Shown piece by piece: positions 22,763 to 31,866 of a DNA stretch of 46,011 nt. The translations under genes and the position numbers were made by a program. Under the pieces are notes generated by a model. It worked only from the letters and a program-made list of their open reading frames with translations. It was not told the origin of the DNA and did not search any database. The DNA comes from Prevotella sp. (GTDB taxonomy: Bacteria > Bacteroidota > Bacteroidia > Bacteroidales > Bacteroidaceae). The stretch is from the NCBI GenBank assembly GCA_016281055.1, contig JAEEHW010000116.1, positions 1 to 46,011 on the forward strand, read 5' to 3'. The first letter of the stretch is position 1. Every line of letters begins with the position of its first letter.

Positions 22763-25700
22763 TCAGAAACCGTCAAGTTCGTAATACTCATCTTCGAGGT
22801 CGCGTGACGACTGCTTGTCATCGTCGCTGAACTCAATGATGGTGTCTCCCTCGCTGTCTCCCTTCTGTGAGGTCTTCGTCTCTGTCTCATCGATGATTTC
22901 AAAACCATCATCGGTGGCCTTGCTCTCTGGCTGGTCATCGGCGAAGTCGAATACATCCTCTTCCTGCTTCTTCACCGCCGGTTCCTCAGCCGGGATGTCG
23001 AAAGAATCCTCCTCTTGCTTCTTCACCGCCGGTTCCTCAGCCGGGATGTCGAATGAATCTTCCTCCTGCTTCTTCACCGCCGGTTCCTCAGCCGGGATGT
23101 CGAATGAATCCTCCTCTTGCTTCTTCACCGCCGGTTCCTCAACAGGGATGTCGAAAGAATCCTCCTCTTGCTTCTTCACCGTTGGCTCCTCAGCTGGGAT
23201 GTCGAATGAATCTTCTTCCTGCTTCTTTACCGCAGGTTCTTCGGATGGGATGTCGAATGAATCTTCCTCCTGCTTCTTCACTGCCGGTTCTTCAGCTGGA
23301 ATGTCGAATGAATCCTCCTCTTGCTTCTTCACTGCCGGTTCTTCTGCCGGGATGTCGAAAGAATCTTCCTCCTGCTTTTTCACCGTAGGTTCTTCGGATG
23401 GGATGTCGAAGGAGTCATCAGTCTTTGGTATTGCAACATCCGTGCCAACCGAGATATCGAGAGCATTCTCGTATTTCTCCTCTTCCTCCTTTCTCTTGTT
23501 AGGATCGATAGGCTTGGCACCACCTGGAGCCACTTCCTCGGTAGGCAGTATCGGCTTCACAGGGTCGGGTTCCAGTCTTACGTCGCCTTCGTTGTCACCA
23601 TCTTCGCCAGTGGTGCTCTCGTATATGTCTTCCGTCTTCACGCTTACGGCATCATACAGTCCTTCCGGACGTCCCATAGGCAGTGGTGCAAAGTGTTTGA
23701 CATAGAACGTGTCGTAGTCGTTGTATGAATACCTTGAGCCAATGAGCGCCAGGTTCTCCTCGCTGATTATTATGGGGCGTGCCTTGCCCATGACCTTGCG
23801 TATGCTTTCCTGTTGCAGCAGCAGGCGTGAATACTGTCGTGCCTCGTCGAAGTTGCGGAAACCATATACTATCATGTGGCGCATGCCATACGAGTCTTCT
23901 ATATCGATGTCGAAATTGCGCACCATGAAACTGGTGAAGTTGTAACGTGCCAACTGGAACAGCAGTTGGTTCTGGTTTACGCTGTCGGGTGCGTATGCCA
24001 TCAGGAACAGGAAGTCGGTGTTCTTTTCGTCGGTAAACGTGCGTGTGCTGTCTATTGCCTCGTTGTTCAGAGTCATGCCGCGGCGGTCCCACACGTTCGA
24101 CAGGTCGAACTTCGCCCCATGCAGTTGTCTGCCGGCGCGTACTCCGTTTATTATCATGCCGGCCATCTCTGCTACGCTGCTCTGTGGATAGTCCTTGACA
24201 ATCTGTTCCATAGACTTGACGCACTCATCGGCATCGCCGTCGTTGAGCTTCGTCATGCCATAGAAGAAAATGAAGCGGTCGCGGTTGTCACCCAGCGGGA
24301 AACGCTTCTCTGATACCTCTGCATTACCATACACTTCCTGGAAGCGGTCCTCCTTGAATGCCTCATAGGTGGCCCCATACAGCGAGTCCTCTATGTGTTT
24401 TCCAAATTTGGCATTCTCTGCATAATATGGATCGGTGAGCAGTATGGTGTATTTTGACTCTGCACAGTATTCCTTCAGACTGTCCACGAATGTGGCAGCT
24501 ATGTCGCTTTCGCCTTTTCGTGAATGTAGGAGGAAGAGATGGTAATACACCTCGTCTTTTGGCTGGTAGTCTGTGTAGTCGTGGCGCAGTCGGTCAAACT
24601 GTTTCTCACTCAGCCTCAGGTTGTCGAGTTTGTCCTTGAATATCACCGCTGATTTCAGCAGTCCGTCTTTTATTATCTCGTGGCAGGCAGCCTTCTGCTC
24701 ATCGCTGAATGGTATCTGTGCCAGATAGTATTCACGTTTGTGGGGGTCGAACTGTGCAGAGTCTGTCACTTCTTCCTCTGCCTCTTTCTTCTCTTTGACA
24801 GTTCCTAAAGAGTCCTGCGGCATCTCAGCCAGTTCACCTTCTGCGGTGTCCTCCTGTGGAGCACTTACCACGGTGCGGTTGTTGCGTTGCCAGTCATCCA
24901 CGTTCTCACGTCTGCCCCATATTCGCTGGAACGTCTGTTTGCCCTGCACCACAGCCTGTGTGTTGTAGAAATACCATGCACTGTTCTGTTGTGTATTAAC
25001 CCCAGTCGGTGGTGGCGGAACATTGGTGTTCTGCGGCTTTGCATTGCCGTACTGCTGCTGTCTCTTTTCCAGTTCGCTCTCCGTGTGCTTGGCCGCTTCC
25101 TTCTTCTCCTTTTCCTTCAGTGCCTTGATGACACGGTCGATGGCCTCCATGCGTTCCTTTTCCGGCATAGTGGACAGTTCGAGCAGCGAGTCCTGCAGGT
25201 ATATGGCATCGGTGTATGGTACCAGTTCGTCGAGCACTTTTGAGCGTTTCGACAACTGTTCATAGTCAGGTCTTTCCTTGTCGAGCAAACCAATGGCGTT
25301 GCCGTAGCATCGCTTTGCATCACCGTATTTCTCCAACTGCCAGTAAAGGTCGCCGAGATGGAGCAGCAATACACCCTTCTCTATGCCGTTGCGTGTGGCT
25401 TTCTCGTTACCTTTCTCGTATGCGCTTATTGCATTGGCGGTATCTTTCTCTGCCAGGTATATGTTTCCCATGGCGTAATACACCTGGTCGAGGTAGTCCT
25501 TGTTGTTGTCGTTGCGTGCCATACGCTTCAGACGACTTATCATCTTCTTTGCCTGACCCTCCGCCATCACCTCGGTCATGGCAATGTGTGCATTGAATTC
25601 CAGTTCGTATGGTGGATTCTGTCTTACCACCTTTCTGAATGCGTTGTATGCCTCCTGCTTGTGTCCCTGCGCCGCCTCGATCTGTCCGAGCAGGAAGTAT

Positions 25701-26437
25701 TCACGTGCACGCTGCTTGCGCCGCATCTCGTGCTTGATGACCTTGCGCAGGTATTTCGTTGCCTCCGGCAGGTTGTCCACGTGCAGGTAGTAGTCACACA
25801 GCGTATAGTCCCATTCCTTCTGTGCACGCCAGTCAATGCTGTCGCGCATCTGGTTGCGTATGATGTCTTCGGCATCATATATCCAGTCGCTCTCTATGTA
25901 GCATTTTGCCAGCCATGCCCTCGCCTTGCCGTATATGGACGGCTGTCCTTTGTACAGGCGTGACATATAGGAGAATGTGGCGGCAGCCTCGTCGAAGTCG
26001 CCTTTGTAGAACTGTGACCTGCCCATCAGCATCCATGCCCTCCACAGGAAAGGATTGTACTCTTTGCGTGAGAGCCACTCTATGTCGCTCTCCGTCTTGC
26101 GACGCTCCTTGTTCCATTCGGGTTTTGTCTTTATGCTGTGCAGTTGTATGGCTTTCTCCGCCTTGGTGATTGCAGTCTCGTAGTTTCCCTTGCCCAATTC
26201 GCGGCTGTTCTTGTTTGAGACCGTATAGAGCGGTATGCGTTCGGTGTAGTTGTCTTTGTTGCCGTTCTCCTTCTCCAACGAACCGCTGATGTATGCCTGT
26301 GCTCCGTTATAGTATATGTTGTAGCGTGTGTTTAGTGAATGCCAGAAACGCGACATGCTCGTGTTTTTCTTCGTTGAGCACGAAGCAAACACGAGTATGA
26401 GTGCAAACAGTATGTATGTATGTTTTCTGAACTTCAC
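22763..26437 (-). CDS. SprE/PorW-like TPR lipoprotein of the type IX secretion system, with C-terminal repeats
   Basis: A 1224-residue lipoprotein related to SprE/PorW, a periplasmic protein needed for T9SS secretion and gliding. GTG 26437 starts a lipoprotein signal (LILVFASC, Cys20), followed by the family motif FWHSLNTRYNIYYNGAQAY (about 31-49) and many TPRs (about 110-450 and 570-780). The C-terminal quarter is acidic; residues 1008-1160 are nine 17-residue units of DSFDIPAEEPAVKKQEE type plus a degenerate tenth. These repeats are not part of the core family and vary only at two positions (P-A/S/V and P-A/T). It lies between aroA and trxA with gaps of 41 and 37 bp. Family call is based on the N-terminal motif and TPR layout. 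Confidence 0.85.
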   Translation of the reverse strand: MKFRKHTYILFALILVFASCSTKKNTSMSRFWHSLNTRYNIYYNGAQAYISGSLEKENGNKDNYTERIPLYTVSNKNSRELGKGNYETAITKAEKAIQLHSIKTKPEWNKERRKTESDIEWLSRKEYNPFLWRAWMLMGRSQFYKGDFDEAAATFSYMSRLYKGQPSIYGKARAWLAKCYIESDWIYDAEDIIRNQMRDSIDWRAQKEWDYTLCDYYLHVDNLPEATKYLRKVIKHEMRRKQRAREYFLLGQIEAAQGHKQEAYNAFRKVVRQNPPYELEFNAHIAMTEVMAEGQAKKMISRLKRMARNDNNKDYLDQVYYAMGNIYLAEKDTANAISAYEKGNEKATRNGIEKGVLLLHLGDLYWQLEKYGDAKRCYGNAIGLLDKERPDYEQLSKRSKVLDELVPYTDAIYLQDSLLELSTMPEKERMEAIDRVIKALKEKEKKEAAKHTESELEKRQQQYGNAKPQNTNVPPPPTGVNTQQNSAWYFYNTQAVVQGKQTFQRIWGRRENVDDWQRNNRTVVSAPQEDTAEGELAEMPQDSLGTVKEKKEAEEEVTDSAQFDPHKREYYLAQIPFSDEQKAACHEIIKDGLLKSAVIFKDKLDNLRLSEKQFDRLRHDYTDYQPKDEVYYHLFLLHSRKGESDIAATFVDSLKEYCAESKYTILLTDPYYAENAKFGKHIEDSLYGATYEAFKEDRFQEVYGNAEVSEKRFPLGDNRDRFIFFYGMTKLNDGDADECVKSMEQIVKDYPQSSVAEMAGMIINGVRAGRQLHGAKFDLSNVWDRRGMTLNNEAIDSTRTFTDEKNTDFLFLMAYAPDSVNQNQLLFQLARYNFTSFMVRNFDIDIEDSYGMRHMIVYGFRNFDEARQYSRLLLQQESIRKVMGKARPIIISEENLALIGSRYSYNDYDTFYVKHFAPLPMGRPEGLYDAVSVKTEDIYESTTGEDGDNEGDVRLEPDPVKPILPTEEVAPGGAKPIDPNKRKEEEEKYENALDISVGTDVAIPKTDDSFDIPSEEPTVKKQEEDSFDIPAEEPAVKKQEEDSFDIPAEEPAVKKQEEDSFDIPSEEPAVKKQEEDSFDIPAEEPTVKKQEEDSFDIPVEEPAVKKQEEDSFDIPAEEPAVKKQEEDSFDIPAEEPAVKKQEEDSFDIPAEEPAVKKQEEDVFDFADDQPESKATDDGFEIIDETETKTSQKGDSEGDTIIEFSDDDKQSSRDLEDEYYELDGF
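22958..23416. repeat. Nine 51-bp tandem repeats in the SprE-like gene
   Basis: Nine direct repeats of 51 bp encode 17-residue units (DSFDIP-x-EEP-x-VKKQEE). Synonymous differences between units show that they are not all newly made, while the protein sequence is nearly constant, apart from Ala/Ser/Val and Ala/Thr swaps. Confidence 0.95.
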
Positions 26438-26478
26438 TTTGCGTTGTTTATCGCTGTGTTATATATATCAATGTGGTT

Positions 26479-27747
26479 TTACAGTTTCTGCCATATTTCA
26501 AAGCCTGCAGCCTTCATCTGCTTCCAGAAATCGGGATAACTCTTTGTTACCACGCCGGGGTTGTTGATGCGCAGTGTGGGGAACATTATCGCAGCCGGTG
26601 CGAATGCCATTGCCATGCGGTGGTCTTCGTATGTATCGATGACGGGTGTCTGCATGGGTTCGCAACGTGTGCCGTCCCATGACAGTGTACCCTCCACAGA
26701 GTCGTCGAGCACAAAGCCGAGTTTCTTCATTTCGTTTTTCAGTGCCGCTATGCGGTCGGTTTCCTTTATTCGCAGTGTCTGCAGACCACTGAAACGGAAT
26801 GGTATTCCCATCAGTGCGGTGGTCACTACGACGGTCTGTGCAAGGTCGGGCTGACCTGTAAAGTCGAAGTCGAAGCGTGGCAGTGCGCGGTGGTGCGCTG
26901 TCAGTGTGACTGTTGAAGGTTCAAACTGTTTTGTCTTGTCAGAGAATTCTGTCTTCACTCCAAGCATACTGAATATATACCTCACCGTACTGTCGCCCTG
27001 ACGGCTGCTGTCCATCAGTCCCGGCATCATCACGCGGCATGCTTCGCTGCCATATTTCTTGTTGAGCAGAGCCGTCATCTCATACCAGTAGCTGGCGGCG
27101 CTCCAGTCATTCTCGATTACAAACGAGGTGGGTGCATAGGGCTTTGCCTCTACGCGTATGGTGGAATTGTCTGTCCATTCCACCTCTGCCCCGAATTCCT
27201 TCATGGTGCACACCGTCAGGTCTATGTATGGACGTGAGAACACCGTGCCGGTCATATGCAGCGTCAGTCCGTCGGCCATGGCTGGGCCAATCATTAGTAG
27301 CGCAGAGATATATTGCGATGATACGTCGCCCGGCATCTCAAGCCAACCGCCTGAAAGCTTGCGACCCCTTATGCGTAATGGAGGAAAGCCTTCCTCTCCT
27401 ACGTATTCTATGTCAGCTCCAAGGCGGCGCAGAGCATCCACCAATACACCGATAGGACGGTGGCGCATACGCTCCGTACCGGTTATGACATGCTCGCCTT
27501 CTCCCACGCACAACAGGGCGGTGGTGAAACGCATGGCCGTGCCTGCCGCCTTGATGTCAATCTCGTATGGCATGTTTGCAAGTGCAGACACCATTACGTC
27601 GGTATCGTCGCATTTGCTGAGATTGGTAGGCGTGGCACCGCTCTTTGCAAGATAGTTGATGGCGAGTGCACGGTTGCTGATGCTTTTTGATGCAGGCAGT
27701 GCTGCCGTATAGTCTATTTGCTCTGGGGCAATGATGAAATATTGCAT
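26479..27747 (-). CDS. aroA: 3-phosphoshikimate 1-carboxyvinyltransferase (EPSP synthase)
   Basis: Sixth step of the shikimate pathway, joining shikimate 3-phosphate and phosphoenolpyruvate; cytosolic. The 422-residue protein has PASKSISNRALA (Lys21, Ser22, Arg26), the AAGTAMRF motif (68-74), RHRPIGVLVDALRRLGA (about 93-110), DVSSQYISALL, and near the end KETDRIAAL and EDHRMAMAFA. The usual GNAGT sequence reads KAAGT here, as in other Bacteroidetes enzymes. It is the first gene of a likely aroA-sprE-trxA operon; a possible minus-strand TAAATTTG box lies at 27864-27871. Confidence 0.95.
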   Translation of the reverse strand: MQYFIIAPEQIDYTAALPASKSISNRALAINYLAKSGATPTNLSKCDDTDVMVSALANMPYEIDIKAAGTAMRFTTALLCVGEGEHVITGTERMRHRPIGVLVDALRRLGADIEYVGEEGFPPLRIRGRKLSGGWLEMPGDVSSQYISALLMIGPAMADGLTLHMTGTVFSRPYIDLTVCTMKEFGAEVEWTDNSTIRVEAKPYAPTSFVIENDWSAASYWYEMTALLNKKYGSEACRVMMPGLMDSSRQGDSTVRYIFSMLGVKTEFSDKTKQFEPSTVTLTAHHRALPRFDFDFTGQPDLAQTVVVTTALMGIPFRFSGLQTLRIKETDRIAALKNEMKKLGFVLDDSVEGTLSWDGTRCEPMQTPVIDTYEDHRMAMAFAPAAIMFPTLRINNPGVVTKSYPDFWKQMKAAGFEIWQKL

Positions 27748-27890
27748 TTTATGTTGTGTTATTATCGTTTACTTTGTATAATATACCTATATACATAAAC
27801 GCATTAAAATGAAATAAATTATGAAACAGAAGTGCTAAGTGTTTCTATTTGGCTATTTTTTTGCAAATTTACAAAAAAACTTGTTTATTG

Positions 27891-27922
27891 TTTGTATATC
27901 TCGTTTTTTTTTAATACCTTTG
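27891..27922 (+). promoter_or_regulatory. Promoter of tRNA-Pro
   Basis: TTTG at 27891-27894, a 20-bp spacer and TACCTTTG at 27915-27922, a full consensus match. The tRNA begins 57 bp downstream. Confidence 0.85.
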
Positions 27923-27979
27923 CATTCGCAAATCTAAGTAGTGCGCCGTTTGTAACATAAGACAGACACTCATTTGCAT

Positions 27980-28053
27980 CGGGATGTGGCGCAGTTGGTT
28001 AGCGTACGCGTCTGGGGGGCGTGTGGTCGCCAGTTCGAGTCTGGTCATCCCGA
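27980..28053 (+). tRNA. tRNA-Pro (anticodon GGG)
   Basis: A 74-base cloverleaf: acceptor CGGGATG / CATCCCG, D-arm GCGC-AGTTGGTTA-GCGT, anticodon stem CGCGT / GCGTG (two G-T pairs) with loop CTGGGGG giving anticodon GGG, T-arm GCCAG-TTCGAGT-CTGGT, discriminator A. CCA is not encoded. Reads CCC and CCU proline codons. Confidence 0.94.
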
Positions 28054-28055
28054 CA

Positions 28056-28085
28056 AAAAAGAGCAGCCGTTTGGTTGCTCTTTTT
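28056..28085 (+). terminator. Terminator after tRNA-Pro
   Basis: A 13-bp stem with one G-T pair (28056-28068 with 28073-28085; core AAAAAGAGCA / TGCTCTTTTT), loop GTTT, only 2 bp after the tRNA. It ends 5 bp before the tsaE stop and may also serve that convergent operon. Confidence 0.9.
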
Positions 28086-28090
28086 GTTTT

Positions 28091-28513
28091 TTATTCTGCA
28101 AACTCAACCACGCGTGAGCCGTCGGGCTGTGGCGTGATGGTTATCTTTATCATGTCGTCGGGCAGTTCTTCCTCTACTATCTCCGGCCATTCCATAAAGC
28201 ATTTGTATCCGGAATAGAAGTATTCGTCGGCACCCATGTCCATGAGTTCTTCCTGACGTTTTATACGGTAGAAATCAAAGTGATACACGGGGTCGCCGGT
28301 GCCGTCGGTATATTCGTTGACGATGGCGAAGGTGGGCGAGGTTATAACGTCCTTCACGCCAAGTTCCTCGCATATAGCCTTTATGAATGTTGTCTTGCCT
28401 GCACCCATTGGGGCATAGAATGCGTAGCATGTGCCTTTGCCTTCGATGGCAGTGAGAAATTCTCGTGCAGCTTCGTGCAGGTGGTCTGTATCTGGTATTA
28501 TTATCTTTTTCAT
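28091..28513 (-). CDS. tsaE: tRNA threonylcarbamoyladenosine biosynthesis ATPase TsaE
   Basis: ATPase partner of TsaB and TsaD in making t6A37 on tRNAs that read ANN codons. From ATG 28513 the protein has 140 residues with Walker A APMGAGKTTF (34-43), the SPTFAIVNEY segment (about 60-69), HFDFYRI and the late EWPE motif. A GTG at 28543 would add ten residues and overlap porX by 4 bp; ATG 28513 gives the usual N-terminus. It is the last gene of the holB-ricT-gldH-porX-tsaE row. Confidence 0.94.
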   Translation of the reverse strand: MKKIIIPDTDHLHEAAREFLTAIEGKGTCYAFYAPMGAGKTTFIKAICEELGVKDVITSPTFAIVNEYTDGTGDPVYHFDFYRIKRQEELMDMGADEYFYSGYKCFMEWPEIVEEELPDDMIKITITPQPDGSRVVEFAE

Positions 28514-28539
28514 GACTATCAATGTGTTATGGTTGGTTG

Positions 28540-30081
28540 TCACCTTTTCCTTCCCTTCATCGAAATCAGTGGTATTATCATTTCTTCCATAGATATGCCG
28601 CCATGCTGGTATGTGTCTTTATAATACTGCACATAGTGGCTGTAGTTGTTGGGGTATGCGAAGAATGAATTGCCTGTGGCAAAGACGTATGACGAGGAAA
28701 TACCCACTGATGGAAGTTTCAGTGATTTCGGATTGTCTGTTTCATATACATCTTTTGACTGGCATGTCAGTTTCCTGCCGGTCTTATAGCGCAGGTTGGT
28801 ATTGGTATTCTTGTCGCCGACTATCTTGACGGGCTTGTCGCATCTGATAGAGCCGTGGTCGGTGGTGATGACTATGCGGTAGTCGGTGGCGGCAAGTCGC
28901 TTTAATAATTCGCCCATAACGCTGTGGCGCACCCATGACAGTGAGATGCTGCGGTATGCTGCCTCGTTGTTGGCGAGTTCGCGCACCATCTTTGATTCGG
29001 TACGTGCATGTGACAGCATGTCAATGAAGTTTATCACAACCACGTTGAGGTTGTAGGCCTTCAGAGAGTTGAACTGGTTCAGCAGTCGTTCCGCACCCTG
29101 TGAGTCGTTGAGTTTATGGTATGAGAATGTTTCCTTGCGCCTGTATCGTTCAAGCAGCGTCTGTATTAGCGGTGCCTCATTGATGTTCTTGCCTTCCTCT
29201 GACTCCTCGTCCACCCATAGCTCGGGGAACATCTTCGCTATCTGTTCCGGCATCAAACCGGAGAAGATGGCATTGCGGGCATACATTGTGGCAGTGGGGA
29301 GAATGCTGCAGTATAGTCTTTCGTCTATGTCGAACATGTCGCCTATCTCCTCTGCGAGCACGCGCCATTGGTCATATCGGAAGTTGTCTATGACTATCAT
29401 GAACACCTTTTCCCCCTGGCTGAGCATAGGGAATACGTAGTCGGGCATGATACGGTCAGACATTAGCGGCTTGTCACCGGTCATCCAGTCTTGGTAGTTT
29501 TTCTTGATGAACTTTGCAAAGTCGTTGTTTGCCTCCTCTTTCTGCATCTGCAGCATGTCGGTCATTGAACTGTTAGCTTCGCTGAGTTCTATCTCCCACC
29601 TGACGAGTCGGCGATATACCTCACACCAGTCGTCGAATGTATTGCTTTGTGTTATCTGTGCAGATATGTCCATGAACTGCTGCTGATAGCCTTGCTGTGC
29701 CACTTCGGTGACTATCTCACGTTGGTGTACGTGCTTCTTCAGCGCAAGCAGTATCTGCATTGGGTTGACAGGCTTGATGAGGTAGTCGGCAATCTTTGAG
29801 CCTATAGCCTGATCCATGATGTCCTCTTCTTCGCTTTTTGTCACCATGACGACAGGAGTCTGCGGCTGAATATCCTTGATGCGCTGCAGGGTTTCCAGTC
29901 CGTTGAGTCCGGGCATCATCTCGTCGAGCAATACGAGGTCGAATGTCTGCCCCTGGCACTGCTCTATGGCGTCAAGGCCGTTGCTGGCAACGGTGACGTC
30001 GTAACCCTTTTTTTCGAGGAACATTATGTGGGCTCGCAGATGTTCTATCTCATCGTCAACCCATAGGATACTGTAATTCAT
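28540..30081 (-). CDS. porX: PorX-type response regulator with PglZ/alkaline phosphatase-superfamily effector domain
   Basis: Regulator of the type IX secretion system. From ATG 30081 the protein has 513 residues: an N-terminal receiver domain with Asp9, Asp10, the phosphorylation site Asp53 (LVLLDEMMPG), Thr81 and Lys103, then a helical linker (about 125-200), then a PglZ domain of the alkaline phosphatase superfamily with FMIVIDNFRYDQW (about 230-242) and VITTDHGSIRC. The family signals together with the sensor kinase PorY and with SigP elsewhere in genomes. A TTG at 30087 is an unlikely start. It lies 31 bp after gldH and is followed by tsaE. Confidence 0.93.
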   Translation of the reverse strand: MNYSILWVDDEIEHLRAHIMFLEKKGYDVTVASNGLDAIEQCQGQTFDLVLLDEMMPGLNGLETLQRIKDIQPQTPVVMVTKSEEEDIMDQAIGSKIADYLIKPVNPMQILLALKKHVHQREIVTEVAQQGYQQQFMDISAQITQSNTFDDWCEVYRRLVRWEIELSEANSSMTDMLQMQKEEANNDFAKFIKKNYQDWMTGDKPLMSDRIMPDYVFPMLSQGEKVFMIVIDNFRYDQWRVLAEEIGDMFDIDERLYCSILPTATMYARNAIFSGLMPEQIAKMFPELWVDEESEEGKNINEAPLIQTLLERYRRKETFSYHKLNDSQGAERLLNQFNSLKAYNLNVVVINFIDMLSHARTESKMVRELANNEAAYRSISLSWVRHSVMGELLKRLAATDYRIVITTDHGSIRCDKPVKIVGDKNTNTNLRYKTGRKLTCQSKDVYETDNPKSLKLPSVGISSSYVFATGNSFFAYPNNYSHYVQYYKDTYQHGGISMEEMIIPLISMKGRKR

Positions 30082-30112
30082 AATCAACCTTTACCCTTCA
30101 ACACTTCTCTCT

Positions 30113-30574
30113 CTATTCCCTTTCCAGTTTTACTCCCACATTCATGATGCCAGGCATCTGCTCGCGCGTCATGTTGTGCTTGACGGCGATGCGTACCGAA
30201 TCGCCGGGGCCCAGCCATTGCTTGAACAAAGGAACCTCGTAGGTGTGGAATGTAATGCCTGTGCCTTCCTGTGTTCCGTCTTTGTTTACTATCTCCACCC
30301 TCACGCTTCTCTTTTTCTTAGTCCCCTTTGGCATATTGGTCTGTTCCACTATGAGCGAGAGGAAACGATAAGGAAAGTCAGGGTGTGTGCGCAGGCATAT
30401 ATATGAGGTGTAGTCACCATAGCGTCGTATGGTGTCAACCGTGAATGTCAAGGTGTCGCAGTTCTGCCATCCCTCGTCGCTTATCTGTTCGTAGTGATGG
30501 TAGGCAGTGTCAGCGGTGTTGCACGATGACAGCAGGAATATCAGTGAACAATATAGGAAAATGATGTGTTTCAC
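30113..30574 (-). CDS. gldH: Gliding motility lipoprotein GldH
   Basis: A 153-residue lipoprotein with signal MKHIIFLYCSLIFLLSSC (Cys18) and a beta-rich body (DTLTFTVDTIRRYGDYTSYICLR, split about 41-63; HTYEVPLFKQWLGPGDSVRIAV, about 110-131) that matches GldH. In gliding Bacteroidetes it is required for motility; in non-gliding relatives it remains with the T9SS set. It starts at GTG 30574, overlapping the ricT stop by 4 bp (GTGA), so the two are translationally coupled. Position before porX supports the call. Confidence 0.9.
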   Translation of the reverse strand: MKHIIFLYCSLIFLLSSCNTADTAYHHYEQISDEGWQNCDTLTFTVDTIRRYGDYTSYICLRTHPDFPYRFLSLIVEQTNMPKGTKKKRSVRVEIVNKDGTQEGTGITFHTYEVPLFKQWLGPGDSVRIAVKHNMTREQMPGIMNVGVKLERE

Positions 30575-31824
30575 TCTTTTTCTTTTTTCGTCTCTTGGTT
30601 GTTGGCCTTGGCTTCCTTTGACTTGTTTTTCTTTTTCTTCTTTTTCTTCTTCAGTTTACTGTCGAAGCGTGTCAAGTCAGAATCGTCAAGCATGTCGCGT
30701 GGCCTTTCTGGCTCTTTCTGCTTGCCGTCAGACTGCAGCGACAGAGGTTTCTTGCCCTCTTTGTTCATAGCCAGTACCTCGCATGCTCTCTCTGCAGTGA
30801 TTGTTTCAAGGTTTACGGGCTTGCGCTTGTCGGTGGAGTATGTTATGATTCCTGCCAGGTAGTCGTGTTTGAAATGGTAGTAGTCGGCATCCTGTGTCTG
30901 CAGTATCTCGTCGCGTGGAGGGAAATCCTTTGCTGCATCCATGTAGCAGTCCACCTCGTAGTTGAGGCAGCATTTCAGTTTGGCACACATGCCGGCAAGT
31001 TTTTGTGGGTTGGGCGATATATCCTGCAGTCGTGCTGCAGTGGTGCCGACACTTGAGAATGATTTCATCCATGTGGCGCAGCACAGTTCGCGTCCGCATG
31101 GACCTGTACCGCCTATGCGTCCTGCCTCTTGGCGTGCGCCTATCTGCTTCATCTCGATGCGGACATGGAACGTGTCGGCCAAAACCTTGATGAGCTGACG
31201 GAAGTCCACGCGCTCGTCGGCGATGTAGTAGAATATGGCTTTGTTGCCGTCACCCTGATATTCCACGTCGCCTATCTTCATGTCGAGCCCCAGGTCTTTC
31301 GCTATCTGGCGGCTTTGTATCATGGTTGCTTCCTCGCGGCTCTTGGCCTCGTAGTAACGCTCCATGTCGCTCTCCTTGGCAAGGCGGTAGATGTTCTTTA
31401 TGTCGTCTGCCGACTTTAGGTTGGCTTTCTTTATCTGGAGTGTCACCAGTCTGCCCGTCAGCGACACCACGCCGATGTCGTGTCCGGGGCTTGATTCCAC
31501 TGCCACCCAGTCGCCTTTCTTGAGGTTGAGCCCATTGACATTGTGGTAATAACCTTTTCGTGTGTTCTTGAACTGCACCTCCACGAGGTCAGTGCTCTCG
31601 GCATTGCCAGGTACGTCGGCAAGCCAGTCGTATGTGTTGAGCTGATGGTCGCTCCTTGATACACCGCAGGCTGCCAAACCGCGTGAGCACATGGGGCCGA
31701 GTGTAAACTTCATCTGGCTCCATGGCGACTGTTCTGTCGTGGCATTCTGCTCCGTTGCAGGCTTCTGGTCGTTCACAGGCGACAGCTCTTCCTGTTTCTG
31801 GGGTTGTTCTTTTATATCTTCCAT
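30571..31824 (-). CDS. ricT: RicT/YaaT-like PSP1-domain protein
   Basis: Cytosolic regulator with a PSP1 C-terminal domain; RicT in Bacillus joins the Ric complex that affects RNA processing, while the role in Bacteroidetes is not settled. The 417-residue protein has the Cys clusters expected for Fe-S or metal binding (GPMCSRGLAACG at about 43-54, GPCGRELCCATW and GMCAKLKCCLNYE near 245-290) and the domain core VEVQFKNTRKGYY. The C-terminal tail is very basic, with a run of eight Lys residues. It sits between holB and gldH, a conserved Bacteroidetes order. Confidence 0.9.
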   Translation of the reverse strand: MEDIKEQPQKQEELSPVNDQKPATEQNATTEQSPWSQMKFTLGPMCSRGLAACGVSRSDHQLNTYDWLADVPGNAESTDLVEVQFKNTRKGYYHNVNGLNLKKGDWVAVESSPGHDIGVVSLTGRLVTLQIKKANLKSADDIKNIYRLAKESDMERYYEAKSREEATMIQSRQIAKDLGLDMKIGDVEYQGDGNKAIFYYIADERVDFRQLIKVLADTFHVRIEMKQIGARQEAGRIGGTGPCGRELCCATWMKSFSSVGTTAARLQDISPNPQKLAGMCAKLKCCLNYEVDCYMDAAKDFPPRDEILQTQDADYYHFKHDYLAGIITYSTDKRKPVNLETITAERACEVLAMNKEGKKPLSLQSDGKQKEPERPRDMLDDSDLTRFDSKLKKKKKKKKNKSKEAKANNQETKKEKE

Positions 31825-31866
31825 TACAGATAATGTTCTAATATGTTACTAATATATGATTGTTCA

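Noticed and set aside
22958..23416. CRISPR interpretation of the 51-bp repeats
   Set aside because: The repeats are in frame, encode a regular 17-residue unit and belong to a long open gene.
22815..23705. Long open frame (296 codons) on the plus strand opposite the SprE-like repeats
   Set aside because: It is the shadow of the 51-bp repeats, giving a Ser-rich sequence (SSSCFFTAGSSAGMSN). Its codons follow from the antisense of real coding DNA and it has no promoter.
27864..27871. TAAATTTG on the minus strand as a sure aroA promoter
   Set aside because: No TTTG occurs at the right distance and the leader would be about 110 nt; it remains only a possibility.
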